This document shows, piece by piece, positions 1-12,213 of a stretch of DNA of 64,000 nucleotides. This stretch comes from Boswellia sacra. Lineage: Eukaryota; Streptophyta; Magnoliopsida; Sapindales; Burseraceae. The stretch spans positions 124,001 through 188,000 of the forward strand of contig SNVD02011469.1 in the NCBI GenBank assembly GCA_013180625.2, given 5' to 3'. The position numbers were made by a program, and so were the translations under genes. Below the pieces are notes generated by a model. The model saw only the letters and a list, made by a program, of their open reading frames with translations. It did not search any database and was not told the DNA's origin. Every line of letters starts with the position of its first letter. Position 1 is the stretch's first letter.

Positions 1-1404
1 AATGACCCCAATTTACTCTAAAAATTTTAATGAGATATGAGGTATGTGTCTAAAAGATGTCTACCAAATTGTGTGAATTTTGAAAGTAGACAAGTGTTGT
101 TGTAAATTGTTTGTCAAAGTAAGTATAGAAATATAGCCAAAAAGGGGAAATGTTTTACAATTGTATGGTGACCTAAAAAAGAGATTTTTGTTTTATTTTT
201 AGGTCAATCAAAAGCATTGAAAAGCAGCCATACAAGGTAAGTAAGCTAACTACTCTGAGGCCACAATAAATTGTGTATTGTATGTATGAAATTTTGTGGA
301 TTATAACACTATTAAATGCTAGCAATCTGATGCTTAAATATGAAATATTGTGACTGATTGTGAATGATGAAATGTGATTGGCATGCCAAGACCTAGGAAG
401 TTTAGCTCTCATAGCTTGAGGGGAGGCCTGGACCATGTGTTTCTCTAAACGAGATTTGGTCGCATGGGCCCGGTATCACCCGGATTGTCAGACTAGCCTC
501 GAGCTATTTCAAGTGTAGGCATCTAAATGTATTTGTACTGTTCTGTACTGTTCCATGGCTTGAGGGGAGGTCTGGACCATGTGTTTCTCTAAATGAGATT
601 CGGTAGCATGGGCCCGGTATCACCCGAATTGTCAGACTAGCCTTGAGCCTTCCGTACTCCCATGGCTTGAGGGGAGGTCTGGACCATGTGTTTCTCTAGA
701 TGAGATTCGGTTGCATGGGCCCGGTATCACCCGGATTGTCAGACTAGCCTTGAGCTATTATATGGGAACTGACTGTGAAATGAAAAGTCCTACCTTGATT
801 AGAGAGTCTTTTCCCCTAGGTGACTGTAACTGATACTGTGGAAGCTTCCTCAATATGTGATTGTGACTATGCACGAAAAAGCAATGAGTAGAGATATGTG
901 AACCCACTTATATGAGGTTGAATCGACCTATAGAGGTCTAGAAAGAAAATTGGCGCGGGAGCGCAAATGTAACCGAAGTGAACTTGAAGCATTTCTTTTC
1001 TTTACAATTTAGATAATGCTTGTGTAGTTAGAAATGGATAATTTCATACTGTGGATTAAATTCTATTGCTAATTTTTATTGCTGTATATTTGCTTAGCTT
1101 ACTTACTGAGTTTTACTCATGAAAGTTGTTGTGTGCCTCAGGTGATCAATAGATTGAGCTAAGGATGGAGGACTTTTGGCATTGTTGACAGAGTTCCCTT
1201 GGCAACCATAGACCGCTGTTCTATATTAGCATAGCCATACTGTAGAACCTCTTTTGATTTTTGAATGTACATAAATGCAGTGGTTGTCATTAGGAACTCT
1301 AATTGGAGTTATACTTATATCAATCTTTGAAAGAAATATTAAAGTTCACAATTAAATGACTGCATAAAATATTACTTTCTGTATGTCCAGTATGGGTTAT
1401 GACA
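1..1404 (+). mobile_element. LTR (family 1), 3' part, inserted in RLK exon
   Basis: This stretch is the reverse complement of most of the solo LTR at 42414-45001 and is related to 32955-35938. Shared blocks include the triple repeat at 415-757 and the segment at 1080-1271. It ends with ...ATGACA at 1404, the counterpart of the other copy's TGTCAC start, and the receptor exon resumes at once at 1405. The left end is outside the window, so solo LTR and full element cannot be told apart. The orientation given is relative to the copy at 32955. Confidence 0.75.
415..757. repeat. Three tandem-like ~90-bp units inside the LTR
   Basis: Three copies of a unit beginning near GCTTGAGGGGAGG and ending near GTCAGACTAGCCT lie at about 415-502, 553-647 and 661-757. 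Each contains GGGCCCGGTATCACCCG. The same triple is found inverted at about 43067-43411, and a single decayed unit lies near 35059-35150. Confidence 0.85.
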
Positions 1405-4159
1405 TAGATTGTGGAGCAAACTCAAGCTACACTGATCCACAAACTGGCATTTACTACGTTCCATATTCATCCTTCACAGAAACGGGAGTAAGCTACAGTC
1501 TAAAGTCATACCAATCCGAGACCCTTCGACAGTTATCAACTCTCAGAAGCTTTCCCGAAGGAACCGAAAACTGTTACAATGTAAAAACTACAAAAGACGG
1601 TAGATACTTGATCAGAGCAACCTTTGCGTATGGAAATTATGATAAGCAATATGCAGTACCATGGTTATTTTGATCTGTACCTGAGAGCTAATCTGTGGGA
1701 TTCTGTGGAACTAGGAAATGCATCCACAGTCCTGTTCAAGGAAATTGTACATGTTTCTTCATCGACCTATATCGATGTCTGTTTTGTGAATACCGGTAAT
1801 GGCACACCATTGATTTCATCATTAGAATTCAGGCTCCTGCAAAATACCACTTATGTTACTGAATATGGATCGCTTATCATCTCTGCAAGGATGAATGTTC
1901 TTCCAAACAAATATGAAATACTCGGGTGAGCCATTTCTGTCACCAATCATCTTTTCAGAGCTTAATTCATGTAAGATCACTTTATGATTAACTAAATAAG
2001 AAGAAAATGATGCAGGTGTCCTGATGATGTTTGTGATCGAAGATGGGTAGTATTTAATTACATTGGATGGGAGCAAGTAAACACCTCGCTCACCGTTGAT
2101 GCTGATACTCACAAGGATTTCCAGCCACCACAAATCGTCATGAAGAGAGCTGGTAGACTAAAAAATGCGAGCGACCCTTTAAAGATGTTGTTGATGGGAA
2201 GCACTTGTCTGGTCCTGTGACTCCAAATTTTCTATCCACAAGCATTATTTACACCACTTCAGCCTTGACTGGAGGACAAAATGTGTTTTGATTCACTAGA
2301 ACTGAGGATTCAACCCTGCCGCCGATTCTCAATGCAGTTGAATTTTATTTTTTAAAAGAACTCCCACAATCAGAAACGAACCAAGTAGATGGTAAGCACT
2401 TCCAAATTTCATATCAATTTCTCTTTCGGTCTAGTTAATTTTTATCATTTGTATACATATATAATTTCTGAATGTTTTTTTCTGCATATATATGATAACA
2501 ACAGCTGATGCAATCAAGAATATCAAGTCATTATACAAGAGGAAAGATTGGCAAGGAGATCCATGTGTCCCTCACGCATTCTTGTGGAAGGGCCTTGATT
2601 GCAGCTGCAATAATAATGATCCTCCTGGAATTATTTCCTTGTAAGTCCATGGATTTTACATATAAAATTACTAAAAAATATATTCCCTAGCCTTTATTAA
2701 TCAATCAATAAACCTAAATTCAGGAATTTGTCAGCAAGTGGATTGACTGGGGAGATACCTCCTTACATATCCAATCTGACAAAGATAAAGCACCTGTGAG
2801 TATATATCTCGAGTCTCACCTCAGTATAAATTAATTGTCAACCCTTTTCAAGATGTAGGGTAAATCTACATTACTGGGTTAACAATTTTTATCACAATTT
2901 CAGGGACTTCTCAAACATTAGTTTGACGGGAGCAGTGCCTGAGTTTCTATCTAAATTGTCATTCTTGAAGAATTTGTAAGTTACTAATTGGTATTAAAAC
3001 TTAAAATGTCTCGTTTCTTCTATTGAAACTGAAGATTCATATCTCTTATGCCTTTGCTGCAGAAACTTTCGTGGAAATAATCTCACAGGTTCAGTACCAA
3101 CTGAACTCCTTGAAAGATCAAAGGGTGGTTCGCTAACATTAAGGTATATATGCATGCATAATCTCCCAATCTTGCTCTTTCACCAACTCTTTTTGACAGA
3201 AATATGTGTAGTTATAAAAGTTCAATAGTAGAGGCAAATGGCATTCCACATACTACCAGATCGTAGAGGCAATTGTAATCCAACTGGCAGCATAAACTAG
3301 CCCAGTTTTCCATGCAAAAATAGAAGTCATCGTTTAATTGAATATATATATTTTTTAAGTAATTGATATGTGTGCTACATATTTTACTGTGCGAAGCTGT
3401 GACCGATCGTATGTTCAGGATTTGGAATATTTTTTCCGGGAAAAAATTTTCCTTAACTTTTTATACATTAGAGTTTTTTTTTTTCAATTATAAAATATGT
3501 CTAGCTAATCAATGTACGAAGGGATACGTTAAACTTAAATTTTTTATCTAAAATCTTAATTTAAATGTTTAATTATTCATCTACATAATCAATTATATGA
3601 ATTAGAACATTACGAATCACTTCTTTTAAAAAAAGGATTGTTAAACATTTAGGTTAAAAAAATCTCAACATTGCTTAATGTATGTTATTATAAATGTGAA
3701 AAGGGATATTTTTTTATTTGACCCCTTTTGAGGTCCCTTAACTAAATCTAACCATTTTTTTAGTTTTAACTATTTGTGACTCATTTTTTCATGTAAAAAA
3801 AGGTGGATGCCCGTTTTTATTGTTAAAGTATAGAATATCATTTTTATATGGTGCACGACATAGTTGTGCAAATTACAAGATGGCATTGTGCAAAATTCTT
3901 TGAGTCTTGCAATTTTGCACAACCCTATCGTGAACTTGGTCTTGTAAATTTTTCAAAACCATTTTTTCACACGATGAGGTCGTGAAGTTGCACGACTTAG
4001 TTGTACAATATAATAACTATATTTATAATTTTGTTGACAATTATTTTAGGAGATGATTATGCAACTTGCATAATATAATTATGAAAAACATCCAAGATTT
4101 ATTTTTTTATTTTTTGCACGAGTCCTTCATCCAATTGCACAACTATGTCGTGCAAAAAA

Positions 4160-4606
4160 TGATGTAGGACAAATTAGGAATAAATTAGAGATTTTAATTT
4201 TGATTTTAGGGATTTTAATAAATTATGGATTTTGACTATTATTAGGGATTTTGACTTCCTAAATTGGGAGTAATCCTAATTTGAGTTATTTTTCTAATTA
4301 ATAGTTTACTATTTTATTTAGGATTTAATTTTGGTATTTTCTAGTTAAACTAGGATTATGATTCTATTTCCTAATAGGATTTTATTTCCTAGTAGAACTA
4401 GGCTTTAAGGTCCTATAAATAGGAACCTTTAGTTATGTTATTTTCAGATTTGGTTGTTATTGTTTTTTTGATCTTTTAGTAAAAAGATTATTTCTCCCTC
4501 AATTTTCACTCTACTTCTTCCCCAAATTTCTTCTATTATTTCTCCCATTTTCTCTGTCTACATCTCCCTCCCTTTCTTTTAACTTGAGGAACCCCGTTCC
4601 TCATCA
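4160..4606 (+). repeat. 5' LTR of the small retrotransposon
   Basis: Starts TGATG and ends CATCA as a short terminal inverted repeat. It holds a TATA-like CTATAAATAGG near 4414, which could be the element's promoter. Confidence 0.9.
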
Positions 4607-4608
4607 AT

Positions 4609-4620
4609 TGGTATCAGAGC
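4609..4620 (+). other. Primer-binding site (initiator tRNA-Met type)
   Basis: TGGTATCAGAGC begins three bases after the 5' LTR. This is the usual plant retrotransposon site complementary to the 3' end of initiator tRNA-Met. Confidence 0.9.
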
Positions 4621-4998
4621 GTGGTTTTGATCCCCTCTAATATTATTTATCCTTTAATTTTTATTTAACCTATAAACCCTAAAACCTCCCACCACCATCA
4701 ACTTACTTTACCCCAATTTCATCTTCCATTACCCCTAAAAAAAAAAAAATTGTTCATCAGGGCACTGTTCACCGAAAATACTGTTCACGGGTATCACTGT
4801 TCACCGCGGATATTGTTCATCAAAGTTACTATTCATCAACGGCACATAATTCGTCAAATCTTATCCTATTATGATGACTAGAAGTAAGAAAAATCAAACT
4901 GAAGATCCTGACACATCTGAAACTTCAGTCCAACAACCTAAAACATTAGAAACAGTCCAGCTAATGATACAAGCCTCAGAAATAAGACAAGGGATGCC

Positions 4999-5610
4999 AT
5001 GGATAACAGGATGACAGAAATATTAGTAGCTTTAAAAGCCTTACAAGCATCCGTTCTCGCAAAACAAAATTCTAATTTGGAGTCATCTACCAAACATAGG
5101 AATCAAGAGATCTTGGGTGCAACTCCAAAGAACCAAGAGAATGAGTGTGATGATCGTAGTGGAGATGATGAAGCAAGCGAGATTAATCTTGTAGATGGGC
5201 ATGAATCTAAAGGTGATATTGAGATTGAGGGCAAGAGGAATCCTAATGATGATGTGGAGCCTATATGTGAAGAATCTAGAGGTGATATTGAGATCGATGG
5301 CAAGATGAATTTTAATGATGATGTGAAGCCTATATGTGAAGAATCTCATGAAATCATTCAAGAAGTTGATTTCATAGGTTGTGATTCATATTTGGGTTCT
5401 TCTACTTCTATCATTGGGTCAACGGTCAAGTCTTCCATGTGGATTATTGTTTCTCTACCAATATTGAAGGCCGCTAAAGCATCAATAATTTTTCCATTAT
5501 ATGTGCTTTCACTATTGGATCATAAAGCGAAGATGTGGATTAATAACTTTTCAATAATCGTGCAAGACAAGACGTGGCGTTTCCTTGTGTATTGGCAATT
5601 TCCTCCTTGA
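4999..5610 (+). CDS. Gag-like N-terminal ORF of the small retrotransposon
   Basis: A 203-aa open frame. An upstream in-phase-like start near 4871 (MMTRSKKNQ...) runs into TGA near 5004 in another frame, so the original protein probably began there and has suffered one frameshift. The N-terminal part (TEILVALKALQA) looks like the gag leader of Ty3-type elements. The middle is acidic and contains a tandem ~27-residue repeat centred on GDIEI-G-, seen at about residues 70-96 and 97-123. No zinc knuckle or enzyme domain is visible. The function is unknown and it may not be translated. Confidence 0.5.
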   Translation: MDNRMTEILVALKALQASVLAKQNSNLESSTKHRNQEILGATPKNQENECDDRSGDDEASEINLVDGHESKGDIEIEGKRNPNDDVEPICEESRGDIEIDGKMNFNDDVKPICEESHEIIQEVDFIGCDSYLGSSTSIIGSTVKSSMWIIVSLPILKAAKASIIFPLYVLSLLDHKAKMWINNFSIIVQDKTWRFLVYWQFPP

Positions 5611-5636
5611 CAACTCGCCAGGAGTCGAGTTCTTTC

Positions 5637-5650
5637 AAGAGGGAGAGAAT
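5637..5650 (+). other. Polypurine tract
   Basis: AAGAGGGAGAGAAT ends immediately before the 3' LTR. This is the expected place for plus-strand DNA priming. Confidence 0.75.
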
Positions 5651-6096
5651 TGATGTAGGACAAATTAGGAATAAATTAGAGATTTTAATTTTGATTTTAG
5701 GGATTTTAATAAATTAGGGGTTTTGACTATTATTAGGGATTTTGACTTCCTAAATTGGGAGTAATCCTAATTTGAGTTATTTTCCTAATTAATAGTTTAC
5801 TATTTTATTTAGGATTTAATTTTGGTATTTTCTAGTTAAACCAGGATTATGATTCTATTTTCTAATAGGATTTTATTTCCTAGTAGAACTAGGCTTTAAG
5901 GTCCTATAAATAGGAACCTTTAGTTATGTTATTTTCAGACTTGGTTGTTATTGTTTTTTGATCTTTTAGTAAAAAGATTATTTCTTCCTCAATTTTCACT
6001 CTACTTCTTCCCCAAATTTCTTCTATTATTTCTCCCATTTCCTCTGTCTATATCTCCCTCCCTTTCTTTTAACTTGAGGAACCCCGTTCCTCATCA
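5651..6096 (+). repeat. 3' LTR of the small retrotransposon
   Basis: Nearly the same sequence as 4160-4606 with only scattered substitutions and small indels. It ends CATCA directly before the AAAAA target duplicate. Confidence 0.9.
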
Positions 6097-7927
6097 AAAA
6101 ATGTATACATGTTATCTAATTTCATTATTTTTAAAACCACTAAGGGTATCTTTGTACTTTTGAGGGGTTAAAAATAGTTAAAATAAAAAAGATGTTAGAT
6201 ATAGTTAGTAAGTAGCCCAAATATTTGATAAAAATTTGCCTATCAAAAGTTTTAAAAAAGAGCAAACTACAATTCTATATTTTATATATAAATTAATGTA
6301 GTACCATTACCTATTCATTGACACATTATCACCCTTATCAAATAAGTAGATTTTTACATATTCATTAATCTAAAAGTTTTATATTATTATTTTAAAATTA
6401 GAAAAAGAAAAGAAAGAAGTTGACAAGGCTCTTATAAAATTGGACTGACCCTCCAAATTGCATGCATGCCGGTCAAAATTGTCGACGCTCACTAATTCTG
6501 TTCTTACTGGGTCTAATTGTAGCGTAGATGGAAACCCATATCTTTGCGCATCAGCTTCATGCGGCCAGACAAAGAAGAAGTAGAAGAAAGTTGTGGTTCC
6601 AGTTGTAAAATCATCCGCTTCTTTGTTCATACTAGCGACTGTCTTAGCCATCTTCCGGAAACTTAAAAGACTGACACAAGCTATTGCTACCAATGCATAG
6701 GCTATTGCATGAAGTGCTTTAAGCTATAACCAAGAAGATATTTTTCTTTTTTGATTGATTATTAATCAGCATATTATATGAATTATAAACCAGTTTAGAC
6801 TCTCCATTAATTAAGTCACAAGAAGTTATTATAGTTTCCTTTATTATTAATTTTTACCTATGAAATAATATTACTTTCAGCAAAGTTTATATACTTTGAC
6901 CACAGGGAAGGGTAATGATTCCAACTATGACTCATTGAAACATCGATTTACGTACGCGACCTATCGAGGATTACAAATAACTTCAAAACGGTTCTTGGTC
7001 GGGGAAGATTTGGAAAGGTTTACCATGGCTACTTGGATGATGATACTGAAGTTGCTGTTATAATGCTCGCTGAATCCTCACGCCAAGCTGGTTATGAGCA
7101 GTTTGAAGCAGAGGGATAAATCTACGCCTGTACCTGTATATACATAAACTTACATGAGCAAGCAATTAAAAACATGCTATTTACAGGTAAAACTTCGTCT
7201 GACTGTTCATCACCGAAACTTGACGTATTGTGATGAAGGCAAGCAATTTGGGCTCATCCCTGAGTTCATGGCCAATGGAAATTTGGAAGAGCATCTGTCA
7301 GGTATTTATTGCTTTTAAAAATTGAAATTGAAAAATCGATTCATCCATGTTTCTCAATTAAAACAGAATATAATTTAATGTTTTCCCATTTTATTTGCGG
7401 ATGTAGCTGGGAGTGTGGATGTCATGAGTTGGGAAGGGAGACTTCGAGTAGCAGTGGAGGCAGCACGAGATTAGAAGTATTTGGTCTGTGCTGTCAGTTT
7501 GTATTTGTGCTTGTACGTGAACTGATTTAGGTGCAATTTCGAGATACAGGATTGGAATATCTACACCATGGTTGTAAGCCACCCAGAGTACACAGAGATA
7601 TCAAGTCTGCAAACATCTTACTAAACGACGAATTCCAGGCCAAAATAGCTGATTTTGGGCTAGTAGAACATTTCCAGGGGAAGATGTCACCCATGTGTCA
7701 ACAGGCGTTGCAGGGACTTTTGGATATCTTGATCCTGAGTAAGTAGACTTTGTTTTTTGTTTTTTATTTTTTTGACATAAAATATAGATAAAGAAATGAA
7801 GAAATTTAAGGATGTCATGAATGTATAGGCATTAGGCTGTGAAAGAAAACTGCATTAACATTAATAGGCAGAAACAGAAGAAATTAAACAACAATTTACG
7901 TGATGTTGGCAAAATTTATTTGCATTC

Positions 7928-7953
7928 GTGTGTGTGTGTGTGTGTGTGTGTGT
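7928..7953. repeat. GT dinucleotide microsatellite
   Basis: An uninterrupted run of about 12-13 GT units in the last intron of pseudogene A. Confidence 0.9.
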
Positions 7954-8761
7954 ATGCATGTATGAATATATATTTTGGTCGGTAATCTTTTAACACAAAT
8001 TTATGGTTATTTGTATCACCTAATTCAAACGTAAAAGATTGCATTATTGTAATGAAACTAACTCATCAACTATCGATCTAAACCATTGAATTATGTGTGA
8101 AGAACATGTAGAAATTTGTGTCAAAACAATTTACACCCATCCACATGCACACATATATATGTATAATGTAACAAAATTATTCAATAAAAATATAGAAATA
8201 GAAAATTTAGTCAGGAATATATTGAGCCTAGAAAAACTATTACAATAAAAATAAAGAAGAAAAAAGAATTCAAATATATGAGAATTTAAGGAGGATTCTT
8301 ATTCATTTTCCTTAATTTCATTGCTGTGGATTAAGGAAGTTGTTTTGAGTGACAGGTACTGTGAAATGTATAGATTGACTGAAAAGAGCGATGTGTATAG
8401 TTAATTTTGGGGTTGTTATATTGGAGATAATCACAAGCCGTCCTGTGATTGCAAATACTGACGAGAATAATCACATAAGTCAAATGGTTTGGTTTCATGC
8501 TTGCACAAGGGGATATTAAAAATATTGTTGATCCAAGGTTACTTTGACATTAACTCGGCATGGAAAGCTGTTGAAACAGCAATGGTTTGTGTATCTCCAA
8601 CTTCCACTGGAAGGCCGACCATGAAAGATGTAGTGATGGAGTTGAAGCAGTGTTTAGAAATGGAGAGATCTCGGAAGGAGGGCCAATACGGGACTGAATC
8701 AAGAGATCAACCAGGAATGGTCTTTCTGAATCTTACTGAACTGAATCCTGTTGCAAGGTAG

Positions 8762-9404
8762 TGTTTCAGAAAGGGGAAAGCTTGTGTCTCAAGTCTCTAA
8801 CCCTATTCGACTTCAATTGATACTTGGTTTCCAGGGAAAAATAGAAGTAATTACAGCTTTCTGCCTCCATCAATCATGCATGTTGTTTTGTGTTAAATTA
8901 ATTTCTTGCTCTAGTGGTCCGACTGAGCCTTGTGTTTTGTAATTTACAATCTCAATTGTGAAACGTCAAGTGGATTTATTTCGGATTGAAATGGAGAATT
9001 CATGTTTGGTTTTTATACTTTCACTAGTTCGATAGGTAGGGAGAGAAATGAAACAATGTAAACGATCCAATGAAAGGAAAATCCAGATCACTAGAGAAGA
9101 AACAAAACTTGTGGACTTTCACTTTTGCTAATCTGATCTTCCAAAATAAAATGAAATACAAGAGTTTAAGTCAATGAAGCCATATGATGATTTACACACC
9201 ACTTGCACCGCCTAAAAGAAGGAACAAATTCCTGTTGACAAGTCAAAGATATTCTTCCGATAGTTGGTGTTGGTGCATAGAAAATCAAATGTTTGGGAGA
9301 AAAACATTTTTCTTCCAATAGTTGGTGTTGGTGCAGCACAGGGAAGGGAGAAAAAGTTGTACAACTAGAAAAATCATAGAAAGGTTAATATACTAACATC
9401 CTCT
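8762..9404. other. Intergenic, no gene seen
   Basis: 3' flank of pseudogene A. The phrase ATAGTTGGTGTTGGTGCA occurs twice (near 9260 and 9320), a local duplication. Nothing else was recognised. Confidence 0.6.
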
Positions 9405-9590
9405 AAGATGTTCTTTCCATCATCAGTAGTGAAAGGGTATAAACAATTTCAGGCAGAGGTATGCCAAGAGTAACTTATAAATTTACATAACATTATGATC
9501 ATAATTATATGTTCATAACATTAATTATGATCATAATTATAAATTTTACATCAAATTTGTGTGGAAAGCTATTGAAACCAGGAATGGAAA
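9405..9590 (+). pseudogene. Relic of LRR-I receptor kinase exons
   Basis: Positions 9405-9460 translate to [18 protein letters not shown] followed by GTATGC. This is the end of the ATP-binding exon of locus B ([17 protein letters not shown], same donor position). About 100 bp on, near 9556-9588, VWKAIETRNG resembles the start of the last-exon helix VWKAVEIAM. Everything between and around is lost. It is a remnant of a further cluster member. Confidence 0.6.
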
Positions 9591-9605
9591 TGTTGTACAT
9601 CCAAT

Positions 9606-10265
9606 TTTCTCTTAAGAGTAATTAACATTGTTACTCCTAACATTTGGACGAAGTGTCACTCTCCTCCCAACCTTCAGCAATGTAATATAAAGATCCATAA
9701 TTTTCAAATGCTATTGGTCCATCTATCAAACGTATTATAGAAAGACAAATTTACCCTTATTTATATTATAAGATTTATTTATTTATTTCTCTTTGTAATG
9801 AACAAAAATTTTTAAACATTAATTTTTATTTAAAAACTATTTTATTTTAAAAATGGTTTATTCACAAAACATTTTCTTTTTAATTTTATTTTTAAAAAAA
9901 TAAATTTTAAAAAAAATAAAAATTAGAAAGAAAACCAGTTAGAACACCATTTTCATTTATCTACAAACCATGTTCTTTTTAATTTTCATTTTTAAAAAAT
10001 TCAGTTTTTACAAAGCATTTTCTATAAAATTTTAAAAAAATGAATTTTTCAAGTCATGTTGGTGTTTTTAAAATTTATCTCTTTTATAAAGAGAAATAAA
10101 TAAAAAATCTTATAATATAAATAAGAGCAAAATTGTCTATATTTAATGTTTAATGGATGGATTAACGGTATTTGAAAATTAAAGACCTATATGTTACTTT
10201 ACCGAAAGTTGAGAGGAGAGTATTACTTTGTTCAAACGTTAGGGATAACAATGTAATTATTCATT
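9606..10265. mobile_element. Inverted-repeat (fold-back) element
   Basis: The first ~190 bp (from TAATTAACATTGTTACTCCTA) pair with the reverse complement of the last ~190 bp (ending TAGGGATAACAATGTAATTA). The arms include matching AGATTTATTTATTTATTTCTC and GAGAAATAAATAAAAAATCT tracts. The centre is AT-rich and non-coding. No clear target duplication or transposase was seen, so the superfamily is open. Confidence 0.7.
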
Positions 10266-12204
10266 CTTTGAAAGGCCAATCAAGAAGCAGGTGGGCATGG
10301 ATCTGTTAAGCAATGAAAAGAGCCCAAGCAAAAAAGCCCACGGCATTATTATGGACTCTAATATCCATAGGCTCAAACCCAGAAACAAACAAGAGTCTAG
10401 CCCGAAACAAAACCATTTGGAACTTCTTTGGACTTCAGTCTTAAATCCGTATAGTTGTTTTTAGATGTAGCATAAAACCTTGATATATTAATACTATTAA
10501 AATTTAAAAAAATTATTTTTTAGGGTCATTTATTTATCAATAAATAAATAATTTATTAATTTATTAAGAAATAAATAATTATTAATTTAAGAAGATTTTT
10601 ATATTTTAATTACTTGTAAATGTATTATTTTTTTGACCAAGATTCATAAATATGTTATAAATAAGAAACAATGGATCGATGTAGTTAAAAGTTAACAGAT
10701 TACATGAAGTCATATATACTCTACACTATAGAAATGCAATAGACATTGAGCACCTTTTATATTATCTTAGTGAACATTATGCAATTATGAAATTGCATAA
10801 CAAAGAGATTATTGAAAATGTATAATGGATATATTGGTTGATGATAATGATGATCTAGATGATAATTACATTTTACAAATGTTTACTAAAAGATGTCATT
10901 CAAAAAATAGTAACCTTAAATAATTATTCGCTTCAACATTAAAAAAATAAAACAAATATGGTGCATGCTCTACAAAAAATAAAAGATAAGGTGATTGAGT
11001 TTAGTTTTAATAGAAAAAAGAAACAAAAAGCTTTAGATACATATTTTGGAAAAGAATTCAAAATTATCTTGATTCATCCCACCCACCCTGAAGAATTGCT
11101 AAAGCATTTGACCCTTCACGTATTTCAATACGAAAGATTAGTCAATCAAATAATTTATAATAAATGGGTCGTTTTGGAAAATAAATGAATTGCTTGTCAT
11201 AAAATATTATCCTCATAAAACTTAAAACCTAACTTAAAAAAAGAAAAAAAATCAACTGTTCGTACAATTTTTTCTTTTTATCGAGGTTATGTAAAGGGAC
11301 ACAAGGTAAGGAATTTGATCCGTCAATTTATATTTTTCTTCCATTCATGTATCATGGATTGGTAGGGATATTTTTTTCCCTACTTGCTCTTTCTTTTTGG
11401 TATTTTTCATATCACAGAAATTAGGAATTGAGAATCAAACTATAGGAAAGGTCTAACTGGTTGATATTCATAAGCAAACCTACAATGGGACTTACCGGGG
11501 CTAGGGCCCTTCTTAAAGTTTGAAAATTTCTTAAACACCGTCTTATTTTATATACTTATATTAACACACTTGTTTAGAAAAATAATCTAATTTACTATTC
11601 TTTTTTTTTTCCAAAAATGTAAAGCCACCTGCTTCTTATTTTAAGACTATGCATGCGGCTACACAAACCTTTCATCCATACAGCAATTTAAGGTTATCCT
11701 ATATGTTATTTTATTTTTTTAATTTTCTATATAAATAGAATTTTAGTTTTCTTAATCCTTATTTATCTAATTTGATATAAATTATACGATTTTTTTCTTT
11801 TAGGGTTTGAAAGAAAATTAATGAATTGTTCCTAGAAGAGTACAAATTAAAAAAATTCATGATAAACAAGAATGTTTAACCCTTTTATAAGGTTTAATAA
11901 TATTGTACATTATATTTTCTTTCTCTTTCTTATTGATTTAATTGTATTAATTCGATTGAAGATAGTAAAAATCTTTAAAAAAATTATATTATGAGAAAAT
12001 TTTTAAAGGGTAAGGTTTATTATATCCCCTAGTTTTTTTCCTTATATAATCAAGATTTATCAAATAAATTATGAATATTAAAATATGTGTAGTGTCCCCT
12101 CTTTAATATACTCTTGGACCGGCCATTGTTGGTATTTATTGTTTTTAATTCAAAAACTAAAATTTATTAAGAAAAAATCATCTTAATATTATGAATTTAT
12201 ATAT
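10266..12204. other. AT-rich intergenic, no gene seen
   Basis: Low-complexity AT-rich sequence. The short open frame at 10958-11188 has no recognisable domain and skewed Lys/Asn-rich composition, so it is not called as a gene. Confidence 0.5.
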
Positions 12205-12213
12205 TATTTATTT

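Larger units (their letters stand above)
4160..6096 (+). mobile_element. Small non-autonomous LTR retrotransposon, complete
   Basis: Two near-identical LTRs of 447 and 446 bp (TGATGTAGG...CCTCATCA) flank a ~1.04-kb interior. The 5-bp target duplication is AAAAA (4155-4159 and 6097-6101). A primer-binding site for initiator tRNA-Met follows the first LTR, and a purine tract precedes the second. The interior has room only for a short gag-like protein, with no protease, reverse transcriptase or integrase, so any movement would need enzymes from another element. The near identity of the LTRs indicates a fairly recent insertion. Confidence 0.92.
3708..6237. mobile_element. Possible TIR element carrying the nested LTR element
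   Basis: About 3708-3800 resembles the reverse complement of about 6130-6237, sharing ATTTGA, TAACTATATCTAAC-like and TTTTAACTATTT tracts. These flank the 4160-6096 retrotransposon. The interior left part (3840-4159) also has an inverted pair: GCACGACATAGTTGTGC near 3852 and its complement near 4135. This suggests an older inverted-repeat transposon in intron 7 of locus A that later took in the LTR element. The ends are degenerate and no target duplication was found. Confidence 0.4.
1405..8761 (+). pseudogene. Locus A: malectin-like/LRR receptor kinase pseudogene
   Basis: The exon order matches the intact paralogue B: malectin-like (1405-1925, 2015-2391), linker with WQGDPC motif (about 2504-2640), three LRR exons (about 2724-2795, 2905-2976, 3062-3144), transmembrane exon (about 6521-6700) and kinase (about 6905-8761). 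It is broken in many ways. The signal-peptide exon is lost to the LTR ending at 1404. There is a frameshift after the GNYDKQ segment near 1650. About 100 nt of the second malectin exon are missing, and that exon has a stop near 2288. The transmembrane exon has an in-frame TAG near 6577. The kinase has a frameshift near 6960, VAVK reads VAVI, four codons are missing from the SLVGY region, and there are further frameshifts near 7665 and 8400. HRDIK and DFG survive. Intron 7 holds a 1.9-kb retrotransposon. The ending LNPVAR-stop matches the PLAR ends of B and G. It is very unlikely to make a receptor. Confidence 0.9.

Noticed and set aside
6379..6693. 104-aa minus-strand frame
   Set aside because: It lies opposite the transmembrane exon of pseudogene A, whose plus-strand text (VDGNPYLCA and the helix) is clearly the real signal.
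10958..11188. 76-aa open frame
   Set aside because: Lys/Asn-rich in AT-rich DNA with no domain; likely chance.
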